64,000 nucleotides of DNA, from contig NC_087064.1 in assembly GCF_963678635.1 (NCBI RefSeq), positions 70,307,465 through 70,371,464 on the forward strand. The letters run 5' to 3'. Within the stretch, counting starts at the first letter, position 1, and every line of letters starts with the position of its first letter. The DNA comes from Symsagittifera roscoffensis. Taxonomy: Eukaryota; Xenacoelomorpha; Acoela; Convolutidae. The notes below the pieces were generated by a model. That model was given only the letters and a program-made list of their open reading frames with translations. It did no database searches and was not told the DNA's origin. The position numbers and the translations under genes were made by a program. Positions 32,033 through 44,134 of the stretch are shown piece by piece.

Positions 32033-32467
32033 GTGCCCTATACTTGCTTAAAATGTGCATGGTTGTACGAATATGCCAAGAAGCATATGTCGAAGCACAG
32101 CAGAGTGTACAGTGCGTATCAGCTGGACATTGGAGCAGGAGTTTTCAAGCGAGCTTTTGTAACTCATCGGAATGCAGTGACCACCGCAGTGAAGAGGACG
32201 TCTAGAACAAGTGAGTGTGATGGGAGAGAAAGAGAAGAAATGTTGAAGGAAGACTTGGAGATAAACGTGACGGTGTGCCTCCACAAAAGCTTCTGCCGAA
32301 ACAGGGAAACTAACGTAGATCCTCTACCTTGTTGCAAACAAAGGGTAGAAGAGCAGAATTGTTGGAGGACTGCCTCCAACAGCGTCAGAAAAGCTACCGA
32401 CGTGTTGCAAGACACTGAGACTAAAAGTGCGAAGTCAATGTCGCAGGATGAGGAGATGGAACCTTGA
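32033..32467 (+). pseudogene. Last ORF of element B1 (5'-truncated), Cys-rich protein of unknown function
   Basis: About 140 codons, aligned over most of their length with the last ORF of B2. Shared features include WLYEYAKKHMS against WMYERAKRHLS, QLDIG, the identical THRNAVTTAVKR, and VCLHKSFC against LCLHNSFC. The LLPCC-type motif appears as PLPCCK. The C-terminus is acidic. The ORF has no ATG of its own near 32,033 because its beginning is cut off. Function unknown; its survival in two diverged elements argues that it is a real protein. Confidence 0.6.
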
Positions 32468-33299
32468 CAAATAGCCGAAAAACAAGACGCAAAAAGAAGA
32501 AAAATTAGAAGAATTTAGAAGATTTAGAACTTCTAAACGACAAAAACAAAGAGTGAACAAGGAAGTACACAAAAAAGCAACAAAGGAGAAGATGTTAAAA
32601 CTCAAAATTGTTTATGTGAGAAACACTCAAATGAAAAACGAAGCAACTAAGTTTGCAAGTGAAACTGAAGAGAAAACTTTTAGTTGAATTTTGAAGATTA
32701 AAGAGTTTGTTGAATTTATAAATTTGCGTTGTGATTTTATTTAGGGGCTTTAGAGATACTTTCTATTTATTTAGAAAGGCTTGAGTGGAGAATATATTAA
32801 AAATTCCAGCCTGCGTGACTGTTTTTGATCAACTAAGACGACTGATCACTTTGTGGTGATTTGAAAGGCTTGGGTAATCTCTTGAAGTGGGAGATTATTT
32901 CATTGTTCCTTCTAACCACCGAGTTTCTTAATTTTAACATTCAGGAACAATAACAACTAAATTTCCGAAGGGAAGAAGTTTAATAGGATAGTCCTGCCTC
33001 CCAACACTGCGTCCCAACACTTTTTAAACCAAGGAGAAAAAGTTTTAAATCGGGAGATAGACATTAGAAGTCAGAAATTTTTTTTTATCTTAAGTTATAT
33101 CCTCGAAATTCCAGATTAGCGAAAGAATTTGGAGGGCTATAATCGTGTAGTATGATGCCATTTGTATTTTGCGGTGAGTCGATGTGACGTGGATAAAAGT
33201 GATTTCATGCATTTTGTAAATTCTGTTCGATGGCACTGTACCATTTTGATTAAGACTACGAGACTTAATGAGGACATTGACTGGGCTGTCCGGGGATTA
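32468..33299 (+). other. B1 3' untranslated region and polypurine-like end
   Basis: Non-coding, alignable with 56,217-56,998 of B2. Shared stretches include CGAGTTTCTTAATTTTAA / AGAGTTTCTTAGTTTTAA, and TGTAGTATGATGCCA. It ends GTCCGGGGATTA immediately before the LTR's TGTG; the G-rich run is in the place of a polypurine tract. Confidence 0.6.
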
Positions 33300-34213
33300 T
33301 GTGACCTTCGACCAGAATGTATCAAAATGTAAGTTTGAACTCGAATTTTTATTGTGACATCGGAGTGGGAAGATTAACGGTTTTAACGAATTAGTGGTGT
33401 TAATTGTTCATTTTGATGAAAGCGGAAGGGTTAATTTGGACTGAAATGTTAATTTTCAAAAATTCGTTCGAAAAGAAAAACGTCGAAATTTCGCGCCAAC
33501 TGAAAACTGCGAAAAGAAACAAAACAACAGAATTCGTGAAGAAAAACGGTGAACGGCAGTTGTGAGAGACAGATCGAAATTGGAATAGAAAACGACGATC
33601 AGACCATTCCGAGTTGTAACGATTGTGCCGCTACAAAAGTTACAAAACGAATCCCGAGAATCAGGAAGGGTATTGGGACGACGTGTCCAGCCTTCCGAGA
33701 AGAAACAAGAGCGTTATTTGCCCGGATTCCAGAATCCGGAGGGGTCTCGGAAAAAAAATTTAACTCTCCATTTTATGAACTTTTCACTTCTGGTCATGTC
33801 CTGAATTGAATTAAGAACATCTAAATTGGTTTTTAGATTATGGGAAGCTGGGAGTTAAGGGAAAGAGTTGATCCGTTTTCGATGGGGATGATGATTTTTA
33901 TCTACTGAACAAAAACAATAGTAATATAATGAATAAGCAGTAGCCCTGTTTTTAGGAGTGACCTCGTGGTCTGGGGATACTAAGACCCAGCCATGAGCTC
34001 ACTATTTCTGCATGTAATTAAGTTAATAAGAGCGTTCTGAGCGAAGCCGGAAACAGTAACGTTTTTTGACGACCCGATGTTTGAAAGACCACCAAAAGAA
34101 CTGGCTTTGGCAGAGACGTTGAAAAACATGTAGAGCTGTGTTTAGACGCTGGCCTGTCGTTTTAGAATCTAGCTTTATTTTCCGTCGATATGTACTTCCG
34201 GGCGAATGTTACA
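33300..34213 (+). repeat. 3' LTR of element B1 (914 bp)
   Basis: Begins TGTGACCTTC and ends GGGCGAATGTTACA, the TGT...ACA form usual for gypsy LTRs. It is diverged from, but alignable with, the B2 LTR (34,730-35,603) at both ends. The part from 33,855 to 34,213 recurs nearly identically at 62,413-62,767. Host sequence follows directly. Confidence 0.75.
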
Positions 34214-34729
34214 ATAAAGTTAACTATCATTTGGCAATTAAAGTGTTCAATTTTTTATCATTATCACTTCCATGTCTAGAAAATGCCAAGGATTTTGACT
34301 GGAATATGTGATGAAGGGATTCCTGATTGTAACTTCGGTTTTTCTGGTACTTATTACAAACACAAGACTAACAGCAACATCGAAATAGTTACAACATTAT
34401 CATACTTCCTGAATTCTATAAGTGACATTTGATTTGCTGAGCCGCAAGGTTCTAAAAGTGGCGTTTAATTTGCAGAGTCTGTTGAAAGTTTTCTTTTTCA
34501 GAAATATGCAGAGCTTACAAGAAAGAATCAAAAAAGAAAGCGAATTTTATTCGAAGAATCAAAAGGAGATGCAAAAGCTATTAGAAAACAGACAGAAGCT
34601 TGATGCACAAATTAGTGATAATAATCTTGTGAAATCAGTGCTTGATGACTTAGAGCTATTAAGTTTTTTTATAATTTTTACAGACGTGCACATTTTTTTG
34701 GCAATTTTATTTATAAAAAGTTTCTATGA
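34214..34729 (+). repeat. Host segment with prefoldin-6 first exon, copy 1 of a duplication
   Basis: Recurs at 62,768-63,299 with about 5% differences by eye outside the exon, including one indel of about 10 bp. It contains the 5' flank or intron, a TTTTTCAG acceptor, the 50-codon exon and the start of the next intron. It ends abruptly at the B2 5' LTR, exactly where the other copy continues into different sequence. Confidence 0.85.
34502..34655 (+). pseudogene. Duplicated first coding exon of prefoldin subunit 6, splice donor destroyed
   Basis: ATG at 34,506 opens 50 codons identical in protein to the copy at 63,073-63,222; the one base difference in the coding part is synonymous (AAT/AAC). 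The protein shows the N-terminal coiled coil of prefoldin subunit 6, with the RQKLDAQ...NNLVK block typical of the beta-type subunit. The exon end reads GAG|CT instead of GAG|GT, so the donor is lost. A 23-kb retrotransposon begins 74 nt downstream. It cannot make a full prefoldin subunit. Confidence 0.75.
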
Positions 34730-35603
34730 TGTGCCATTCTGCCAGATTGGCACAGCGCAACCTTCCGGCGAAACACGAAAAAACGATTAAAGGCCTTAAC
34801 GACGAAAAAGTGCTGCGAAGGAGGGTAAAAAAATTCTAGAACATTCTATTTTTCAAAATATCGATTGTCGAATAAATATTTCTCAGAAACACGAAAAACG
34901 GCCATTTTGACCGAAAAAGGTAACAACAGCAAATATAGTGAAAAGCAGTCGCACGAGAACGATAAAAACACGAAGCATCTTATCGTGACAATCACGCACG
35001 ATAAGACCCTTAGCAGAAGAAAATGGTGAGAAGGGAGGCTTCAGTGGGGAAGTAGTGGAGACCAGTACCCTCCCGTGCCACGAATTGAGAGTAATAACGA
35101 CGTTGTTACAAGAAAAACACGGAAGCGGAGGCTCGGCCCCCCAGAGACAGTATATGGTGAAGGACTATAATAAACTGACTTTTTAGCTAATCTGATGCCA
35201 TAGAACTTTGAATTAACACCGGTATTGTTTGAAGTTTTAGAATATGAGTAGCTAGGAAGAGGAAAGGGTCAATCCATCTCCAATGGATTTGATATAGAAC
35301 TGTCACCAAAAACATAGTAAAATAGGTTATTCGAGCCGTTTTTTTAATAGCAATCACGTAGTTTGAGGATCTGAGACCCAGCTATGTGGTTGTGTTCGCA
35401 TGTACACGAAAGCTGATCAAAAGTCGTTTGACTGATGGCCTAAAAATAGTACATTTTTACTTAGCCCTAAACAGACCAGAAAATCAACTGGCAAGGTCGA
35501 GACGGTGAAAAACGAGTAGAATTAAGGTAACTGACGCCTGCCAGTCGTTAATAGGTACTTTTTCTACGTTCTGTCACTGTGTAGTATTTGGGCGAATGTT
35601 ACA
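34730..35603 (+). repeat. 5' LTR of element B2 (874 bp)
   Basis: TGTGCCATTC...GGGCGAATGTTACA. The first 25 bases form an inverted repeat TGTGCCA/TGGCACA (34,730-34,736 and 34,748-34,754). An ACTATAATAAAC stretch near 35,162 contains AATAAA and may serve as TATA box or polyadenylation signal. The first 620 bp recur as the 3' LTR at 56,999-57,654. The last 360 bp are diverged relatives of the B1 LTR end. Confidence 0.8.
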
Positions 35604-35615
35604 TAGACGTCTTTA

Positions 35616-35634
35616 TGGCGCTCCTGGGTGGGCC
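35616..35634 (+). promoter_or_regulatory. Candidate primer-binding site of B2
   Basis: TGGCGCTCCTGGGTGGGCC starts 12 nt after the LTR end. It begins with TGG as a sequence complementary to a tRNA CCA end should. I cannot assign the tRNA without the host tRNA set. Confidence 0.35.
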
Positions 35635-38513
35635 TGTTAAAGGCATGAGACCATCATGATCAGCAAACGTTTCAGCGACGAACCCTCCGCTTCGGGCGTA
35701 TGCCCGAGTTAGAGGCCTTAGTGACCTTTATTGTACTAGGGGGAAGGTGTGTACCCTCCGCCTAATACTATTTAGCTTTTTAACCTAGTTAACACCGAAA
35801 ATTCCGGAGGCCGGAGGGTTAGGTGGGAAGTCATGAGCCCGCTTGCCCCAAGGTCTCGGGACCAAAAACAATTGAAGAGAAAGCGTAAAATCAAACAAAA
35901 ATAGTGTATAACCAAGAAAAAGCCAAAAACAAAATTATTTGAAAACAAAAAAAGTACAAAAAACAGTAAAAAATCCAAAAAAGACCAAAAATAATAAAAA
36001 ATCTAAAGTGACAGCTTAGATGTTATACCCGGACGAGATGTGATCTGACCTTCCTATTTGTTGTTGTTTCAGATTGATTTAGATCATTTCTGATAGAAAG
36101 ATTGTGGGTTTTGGTGACGGGTTGGGTACGCTCCCTTGAGTGTAATTTGAGTATTTAAGGACGTTAATGGTGATTTTGCCGGTGACCGGATGGTAGAGTG
36201 GCAAGTTGACCGACGTGTTCCACACTCAACAGGGGCATCAGGGACAAAATCCACAACGACTGTTGGGTATCGTTGAAACAATTTTAGTATGGTATTTTGG
36301 TGCAAAGGAGGGTAGAGTAATATTCATTAACGACTACAAATAGATTATTTTCCTTACGATATATTACTTATCTCCTATTTAGACCCGCGAAACACCCCAA
36401 TTTTGTCGAAAATTACCGATTTTCGACCTAGCTGTTGACCCCCAAAATTTTGGATATCCGAGCTTTTCCGAACAGCAAGAAGCTTTTACACAAGGAGTTA
36501 CTACGTAGTTCGATCCCCCTGACTAAAGAAACCGCTTGAGAAAAGACTCAGTAGAAGTAAGAAAAAACTAAATTTTTTCGATCAAAATTTTGATAATTTC
36601 CCGAATTTTGTCAATTTGTTTTGGGGATCGAGTTTTTGAATTTTTAGAGTTAGAGCAATAAACGTTTTTGCCTCAGGATTATATTATCATAACGTGCTCG
36701 GTTACTAGAGAAATTTTTGAGTAACCCTCCGATTAGTTCCGTGGACAGAGCTAACGACTTAAAGATTGGAAAAGGAAGGAATCGGAGGGTCCAAATTTGA
36801 TAGTTATTGGCCTAATTTTTGTTTCCAAACCAATTTTGGTCCGATTTCTTGCATTGTTCCAGTGCCGTACGGGGCTACTTTGCTCGTTTCAATTTTTTTT
36901 AGGCACTTTCAATATGAATTGCGGAAAAAGTCTTTCAGAACCTATATAGGTGGTGAAAAAAGGCCATTTTGACCAACGCGTTTTTGGCGAATTCTCAAAG
37001 ACTAGCCAACCGATCGGGATAATTTTGGTACCATAAGTCGACATTTTTAACCAATTTGCGGACTGCAGTTTTTTTTGGGTTGATAATCTCGGAAAAGAAA
37101 ATTTTTTTTAGAATTTGTTAGTTCGAAGGGTCCAAATTTAGGGAACCCTCCGAGCGGCAGAAAATTTTATTAGATCATCTTTTTATCCTACTGGGTAAGT
37201 TGACCCGAGAGGGTGGGTAAATTTTCCACGAGACCCTGCGAAGAAGTTAAAACACCCCCCCCCCCCACAGAGAATTTAGCTTGTTTTGACACCTTCTGAG
37301 ACTACTCCGAGACCCTTCCAAGTGAGATTCGAAAAACTTGAAATTTTGAAGGAACCCTCCGAAGTAACCCTCCGGAGCGTATTAAGCCTCTTATTAACCC
37401 TCCTTAGTGAGTTCAAGGGGACCCTCCGAAGTAACTCGGGTGATTTAGGTACCCTCCGAAGTAACCCTCCGAGGTAAGCTAAGTGTCTTGACAACCCTCC
37501 GAAGTAACCTCTGGAGTGACTTAAGCCTCTTAACAACCCTCCTTATTGAAAATTTAGGGGTGCCTTCTGGGGCAATTTGAGCAACTAAAATATCCATTTA
37601 GAATCGGAATAAAAGGTCAACTACCAACGGGCGTGCATATTAGGATCACAGGAGCCCATTTGACCCGGAGATTTGTGATCAACTTTGAATTCTAGATCTG
37701 GTCTGACGGAAGTACCCGAACCAAGATTTTTTTTATTGTTATTTTGGTTGTGTGGTTGCCTTGAGCTACTTAATAGGAAAGCTCGGGCAATCCGGGAACA
37801 CATAAAAGAAGAGCTCGGTGAGTGTATTAGGCAACTACACACTCACTTGAGAAGAAAAGTTGTCCCCTGCTCTCGTGCACTTGGGGCGTCCCGGGTGTGG
37901 GGGAGCTTTTTCATAGACTTTGGAGATTTTCGATCAGAAGTTGCCTTGAGCTACTTAGTAGGACAGCTCGGGCAATCGCAGGACACCTAAAAGAAGACCT
38001 CGGTGAGTGTATTAGGCAAATGCACATTCATTTGAGAAGACAGTGTTCGTTCTTTTGGAGTGTTCTGATCGAGGGCAGTCTTTTTCTTTAAGATTAAGTT
38101 TTATTTATCTATTCCTGAATCATCACTGTTGTTTTTCAAAAAATTGTTTGAGATTAACAAAGCAGTGATTTGATACGAGTGTGGCGATAAAATTGATACT
38201 GACGAAAGGTCGCTGTCACCTGTAGGATATTCTTATCTGATTATCAGTTGAGTTTTGTGTATTGACTATATCTTCTGAAAATTTTGTGATACTGCTATAA
38301 TAGGCAACTGGGTGGAGTTAGCATTATCTTAATACTAAGCAAGCCCTATGTGTAACCTTAGCTGAGTCATTAATTTCACCACTAAGAAATCTAGGGAACA
38401 TTCTTGATATTGAAGGAGTCGAGTAGGCAGCGTTAAGTAAATTATTTTAAACTTGTTCGCGGTACGTGTGCATTACCATTAATTGGTACGAATATCACTA
38501 TTCATTACAAAAT
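35635..38513 (+). other. Long untranslated leader of B2 with repeated ACCCTCCG motif
   Basis: No plausible gene; ORFs here are short. The octamer ACCCTCCG occurs at 35,682, 35,753, 36,724, 37,145, 37,354, 37,367, 37,421, 37,451, 37,464 and 37,494. There are two ACCCTCCT variants (37,397, 37,536) and two inverted copies (35,812, 36,783). Four copies extend to ACCCTCCGAAGTAA. Donor-like sequences are TGG|GTAAGT near 37,193 and GAG|GTAAGC at 37,471-37,478. Possible roles are RNA packaging, structure or splicing; none is shown. Confidence 0.6.
37756..38040 (+). repeat. 100-bp direct repeat in the B2 leader
   Basis: Copies 37,756-37,856 and 37,941-38,040 both run TTGCCTTGAGCTACTTA... to TTGAGAAGA with about ten differences. 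Each contains CTCGGTGAGTGTATTAGGCAA, in which CG|GTGAGT resembles a splice donor. Period 185 bp. Confidence 0.85.
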
Positions 38514-41238
38514 ATGCAGCGTAGAGACTCGTTAGGATCGAATTCTAAGATTCCAACGCTGAGCAAGGGGAGCACGCGAAAATTTAAATCTAGGCGTAGC
38601 CAATCTTCGTTTAGCAGCGCTTCCGACGTTTTTGCTGACGACGAATCGACTAAAGGTCAAGCTGATCTTTCAGTGAACGGAATGAAACCAAGAAGCGAGA
38701 TGAACCTGGTGGGCGAAGTGCCGAGGTCGTACCGTTGAGCGAGGCGCTTGTGGACTCCTTTGAAGAAGGGGAACAAACGCTCATCCGACCCGACTTTGAG
38801 CCAGGTGAGGACCTCGAACGGGAAGAAATCGAAAGAACGGAAGAGGCCTCGGAGTTATTCAAGGGAATGTCAAAATCGGAGACTAAGACTCATAAGTGGA
38901 GAAAAGAACAATCATCTCTGGTCAAGCAGAGTAAAAATGCGATGATGTCGAGTATAAGTCCAAGTGAAGAACAAACGGGTTCGAAAGCCAAGAAGAGCTG
39001 GAAGTCTTTGTACGATGAGCGCAAGGCTTCACTACGAACTGAAGGTCTATCTTCCAGTTATGATCATCCGGAGGTAACCCATCCGGATGTAGATTTCACG
39101 CCGTGCCCAAGGAACGAATTGAGCAGGAAGGCTTTGTCCGCCTCGCCGACCAGGCCCATGTCTGATGGGATAACGATGGGAGCGTCCTCAACGTTCGATA
39201 GGTTGATGATGTCGATGGACAAGCAAAAGGGCGGCGCGTCATCAAGTGCCAGGCTGCAAACGCAGTTGACCTCATCTTCTCTGGGTCTAACCCCGGCGTT
39301 GGGGGCGGTTGGCGATATAAGTGACATGTTTGCTGGCGTAATGACAGGCCTGGAAGAACTGCGACAGGACATGACTAAGAGAATAGATCGAGTCGAGGAG
39401 AGAGCTCACCAGGGTCAAGAGAAATTGCGAGATGAACTGACACACGTAAAGTCGCAGGCGAGAGTCGATCAGGCTCAATTGATTCGCAACACCGATCAAT
39501 GCCTGGCGGAGAGTTTGGCTCAGGCGAACAAGGAGTCAAAAGAAAGAGAAATTAGGATGACGAGAGAGATCGAGCAGTTTTTGAACGATCACGACATTAC
39601 CTATGCTCACACGATGACTAGCCTGAAAACAAGGTTAGATGCCAAAACTGACCTGATGATGCGGAAGCTTTACGAAATCTTAAGCGGGAGCAATCGGGAG
39701 GAGCGTTCCGCCCCAAGGGAGCGTTCACGCCAGGAAAATGATGGAGATGGAGCTCGCAGCTATGCCGGGGCACAGCAAAGTTCGAAATCGAATTACAAAT
39801 CTAAGCAAAGGGAGCGGCCCAGGGCAGCCCCATCGAGGCCAGGTTGGACAAACCCGATCCCGCCGGAGGCGGATGCCATCCCGGAGACAAGATTGCCCAC
39901 TTTGCCACAAGTCAGATCAGTGCCAGATCTGACTACGGTCTCACAGGACACAACAATGTATGCTTCGATGTTTGAGCCTCTGAATAGATCGCTCGAAACA
40001 TTCATCACCAAGCTCTCGAAGTCAACCGAGAGATGAGAGAGGTCAAGAAGGACACTTAAAAAGCCGAAATCATACAAGGACGAGTCAGACGGTTGCATCG
40101 ATACTTGGATAGAGGTGATGAAATTGCACTTTGAAGAAGAGAATCTCTCAAAGAAACAGTAATGCAACGCACTGACAAGCAACTTGAAGGGTACCGCCCT
40201 AAATTGTGTGATAGCGAAGAGGGCCAATGAACGAGACAGTGCTCGCAAGATATTCGACATCCTGCTGAACCGTTTCGGCTCTGGAGTACAAGGGCATCAG
40301 GCTATGGTGAAGTTCGAGAAGAGGCGTCGAAGAGATGACGAATCCATAGACAAGTTTTTGGACGACCTTGAATTACTCAGAGGAGAAGCAATCCCGATGA
40401 GAGAATATCGGAGCGGAACTTAGCGATTGCCTCGAAGTTCATGGATGGAGTAAACAGTGACGAGCTGAAAACCATGCTAGCCACACACTTCACCCTGTCG
40501 CTTGACCAGGTACCCACGCCCGATGATTTGCGTATGAAGTCGCGTGAGTACTTGCTCATAAAAGCGAGGGCGGAAAACCATTACAGCAATTATGGCAACT
40601 ACAGCGGAACAAACACTGGCGCGAACTCCAGTTGGTACAAACCTCGTGACGACATGGATAAGAGGAGGTCATGTGCGAATTGTGACTTGATGGAACACCA
40701 TGTTTCCGCATGTTCTGCTTACAAACAGAACATGAAGGCGATAGGCTACTTTCTCGACGACGTTGATGCGACCGACGAGGACCACGAAGAGTACGTTAGA
40801 GGACTCATTATGAAGTATGGACCGAGGTGCTTCTTCTGTAATTTGTAGGGACACTTCAAGTCGGACTGCACTCAATTTTGGGATGCAGTGGCGGACGCGA
40901 AACACCCCCGCCATGAAGAGGCGCTTTTGGGTGTAAAAACCAGTCGAGCACGTCTGATGAACCAGGCTGAGTCTCGAAGAAAAGAGACGACACCAAGCAA
41001 TTTTACGACTAAGAAGGTGAAGACCTTGCCTGACGAGGTGTTAGCCTCGAGCCTGGAGGCAGAGTCGGCCGGCCCGCTCAAGGTGGATTATGGTTTGGCG
41101 GTAAGGGCAGCGTTGCAGAATGTCCAACAGGAGCTAGCCACGAAGGAAGTTGAGCAATGGGTAAGGTCGGAACTGGAGAGCACAGATCTTCGGGAACAAT
41201 TTGACATTTTGAGTAAAACAACGAAAGAGGACAATTAG
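38514..41238 (+). pseudogene. B2 gag: structural protein with two zinc knuckles, broken
   Basis: ATG 38,514 gives a basic Ser-rich start; the frame changes near 38,735 and continues to 40,423 with in-frame stops at 40,034 and 40,160. It then changes again near 40,430 and runs to 41,236 with a stop at 40,846. The middle (39,340-39,700) is a coiled coil rich in E, R and Q. A capsid-like helical region spans about 40,080-40,550 (TWIEVMKLHF, FDILLNRFG, FLDDLELLR). Two zinc knuckles follow: C-A-N-C-x4-H-x4-C (40,675-40,715) and C-F-F-C-N-L-stop-G-H-x4-C (40,831-40,871), the stop sitting at a free position of the second knuckle. The product would form the particle and bind RNA. Confidence 0.75.
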
Positions 41239-41292
41239 GAACCCAGAAAGCAGGGACTAAAGCTAAATGTCATATCGGGCAGAACTTTCGGC

Positions 41293-44134
41293 ATGACGAA
41301 AGAAGGGACGAAGATAATGTCCATTATCTCAGTCGCAGGACACCAGGTGGTCAAGAACTTGAGTGAACCGTCCGAGATTACGCTGGTCCACCTGGACATT
41401 TATGCAGACTACCTGAGGGAGAAGGATACCAAGCTGGACTCCAGGGCAGTGCGTGCGCTACTCACGACAGGAGGTCCGAGGCTGATGAGAATGGATGGAA
41501 ATCACATAGAAGTACATGGCCCATATCCGATTCTGATGAATGTGGACGGCATCAATATCTACACAAAAGCTCACGTAACTGATGCGAGTGATCAGGTAGG
41601 CCGAATATACATTGGTCAAGAAGAGCTGAAGGTGCGACGAATCGGACATAATGCCATGCTCGAACAGTATGCGGTCCACATAGGTTGCGAAGCCGATCTG
41701 ACCGCACACGTGCTGGATTTGCAGGGCAGACAACTTTCAGTGAAAGGATTGTTTGACACGGGAGCAGTGGTCAGCGTCATGCCGGTCAAGACCTGGACTG
41801 ACATGGACTTCGACAGATCGGATCTGATACCGACAAACATCAGACTGGCAGCTGCCAATCAGGGAGCAATCTATGTGACTGGACGGACCCCAATCATATC
41901 ACTACAGCTTGGAGGAAGACATCTTTGGATGAGCTTCCTGGTAGTGGAAAACTTGGACGAATCCGATCAATTCATCCTGGGGAGGGACTTCGTACGCAAC
42001 TTTGATGTCATAATCGACCTCAATGACGGGTTGATTAGGATCAAAGATCCTGAGAGAAAGTATGAAAAGAAACATCTTAATAAGATCTTAATTAACCAGG
42101 CAAAGGTGCCGATTTTTTTGGATCGAAAGGTTAGACTGAAGCCAAACCAAGCCGCAGTAGCGACGTTTAGGATGAGCAACTTGAGTGAACTCAGTAATGA
42201 CAGACAAGTGTGTCTGGTACCAAATCCAAACAGTAAAAGCTCGGCTGTTTTAGGAAGAAGCTTCTCACTCACTCAGAGCGGACTGTGTGTGAGTGTGTTG
42301 TTGAACACAGAAGCAAAAACAGTGACAATACAGAGGGAAAAAAAACTTGGCTACGCATTGCCTCTGAACACAGACTTTCAGAGTGTGAAGAACTTGAAAA
42401 ATTTTGATGTAACTAAAGGTCCCTTGCATGCGAACCAAGAATGTATACTGAAGAGAGTAAATGAATTGAAATCTTCTAGGAAATTGTTTTCAATGAAGTC
42501 GGAAACAGATGATGGGTTGTCTAGTTGTTCGAATTTTCCTGAGAGACCGACAGGAGCAGAGTTAGCAGCAAATAAATTGGTCCCACCCGAGATAGAACAT
42601 TTGAAGGGTAAAAAATCAGACAAGGAACTAGATTCGCTTAGGGCGGTGCTAAGTCAGAATGCAGACGTTTTTTCGAAACATAAGGCCGACATAGGTTGCT
42701 GTAATTTTGTAGAACACGAAATTGAGATAAAAGAGGGCTCGGTACCTCATAGGTAAGGGGCGAGGAGAATGACCCCACATAAATCGGAGGCGTGCAGGAA
42801 AGAAATCGGAGCCGAGATGTTAATGGAGTACGACATAATCGGGCCGTCGAAGTCCCCGTGGGCTTGTGGCGTGGTAATGGCCAAGAAAAAAAGAGGGCAA
42901 CTCAGGTTTTGTTGTGACTTCCATTACTTGAACGCAGTGACGATAAAGGAAGCATACCCGATTCCCCGCATTGATGAGAGCTTTTCCAAGCTGGGGGACG
43001 CGAAGTTCTTCAAGACGTTGGATTTGGGCTCCGCGTTCTGGCAAGTGCCACTCAGATAACAAGATCGGGAGAAAACGGGCTTCGCGTGCGAGCTGGGATT
43101 GTTCCAGTGGAAGTGGATGCCGTTCGGATTGTGCAACGCGACGGCCACATTCCAGCAACTAATGGCCCAGGCACTCACGAGTGTGACAAAGAAATATGGG
43201 AATCTCATCATGTGTTACGTCGATGATGTCGTGATTGCAACGCCAACCCTAGAGGATCACATAGAGAGGTTGGATGAGGTGTTTACTTGCATGAAGCACG
43301 CGGGACTGAAGTGTAAGCCCTCAAAGTGTGAAATCCTCAGAGACTCCATAAAGTATCTGGGCCGCCTGGTGGATAAGCATGGAGTGAGACCAGATCCCGA
43401 AGCCGTCGAAGCGGTTTTGACCTGGAAAGCACCTAAAACAGATACACAGCTGATGAGCTTTTTGTGGTTTGCTAATTTTTATCGAGAATTCATCAAGGGA
43501 TACGCCGACAAAATATACCCCATGCAGCAGTTGATGAGAAATAAGGGCAAAAGATTCACTTGGACTGATGAGACACAAATTTCATTTGAGAACGTTAAAC
43601 GTGAACTTTGCGAGGCACCGGTCCTCGGCATGCCAACAGAGAAGGGGATGTTTGTATTAGACACGGATGCATCAGTGGTTGCGATATCGGGCATACTTCA
43701 CCAGGAGCAAGTGTGGAATCGGAGAACGGTTCTCCGTCCGATAGCCTACGGAAGTAAGGTCCTGAGCGATACTGAGATGAAGTACTGCGCACCAAAAGCG
43801 GAGATGTTCGCGGTGATCACTTTCGTGGAGAAATACAGGGCTTACTTGGGGAGTGCTCCCTTCAAGTTGCGTGTGGATTATCGTGCCCTTGCCTGGCTGA
43901 AAACCTATTCGATGGACCAAAGTTATATTGGTCGTTGGATCGTGCGCCTAGATGGAAACCGCATGATCATAGAGCACAGTACCCGTGACAAGCACCAGAA
44001 TGCTGATAGCCTCAGTAAAAAGACAAAAGTTCTATGAGCGCCTCGAGGAGAAGCAGGCTAACCAAGCGGAGATCAAAGACGGATTTTCATTCCTAGACAA
44101 GGAGACCTCAGACAAACTACCACTCACTAGGTGA
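41293..44134 (+). pseudogene. B2 protease, reverse transcriptase and RNase H, broken by stops
   Basis: All in frame 1 to about 44,030, with in-frame stops at 42,754 and 43,057. The aspartic protease active site is DTGA (about 41,755-41,766), followed by the ILGRDFVRNFDV block that ends gypsy proteases. RT starts with the usual IGPSKSPWACGVV-type sequence at about 42,838, and the PFGLCNATATFQ block comes at 43,122. YVDD is at 43,216-43,227. RNase H (DTDASVVAIS, about 43,660) ends with ADSLSKKT near 44,010. A one-base frame change there shifts the linker to frame 2, which meets TGA at 44,132. The high G/C use and third-position mix differ sharply from element A. Confidence 0.85.

Larger units (their letters stand above)
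32026..34213 (+). mobile_element. Element B1: 3' part of a gypsy-type element related to B2
   Basis: Consists of a truncated last ORF, a 0.8-kb 3' untranslated region and a complete LTR (33,300-34,213). All three line up by eye with B2 (55,806-57,654), but the protein and LTR are clearly diverged, so B1 is a sister family rather than a copy. The 5' part is missing; LINE sequence lies directly upstream. Confidence 0.7.

Noticed and set aside
33549..33809. 86-aa ORF as a gene
   Set aside because: It lies wholly within the B1 LTR and has no protein-like pattern.
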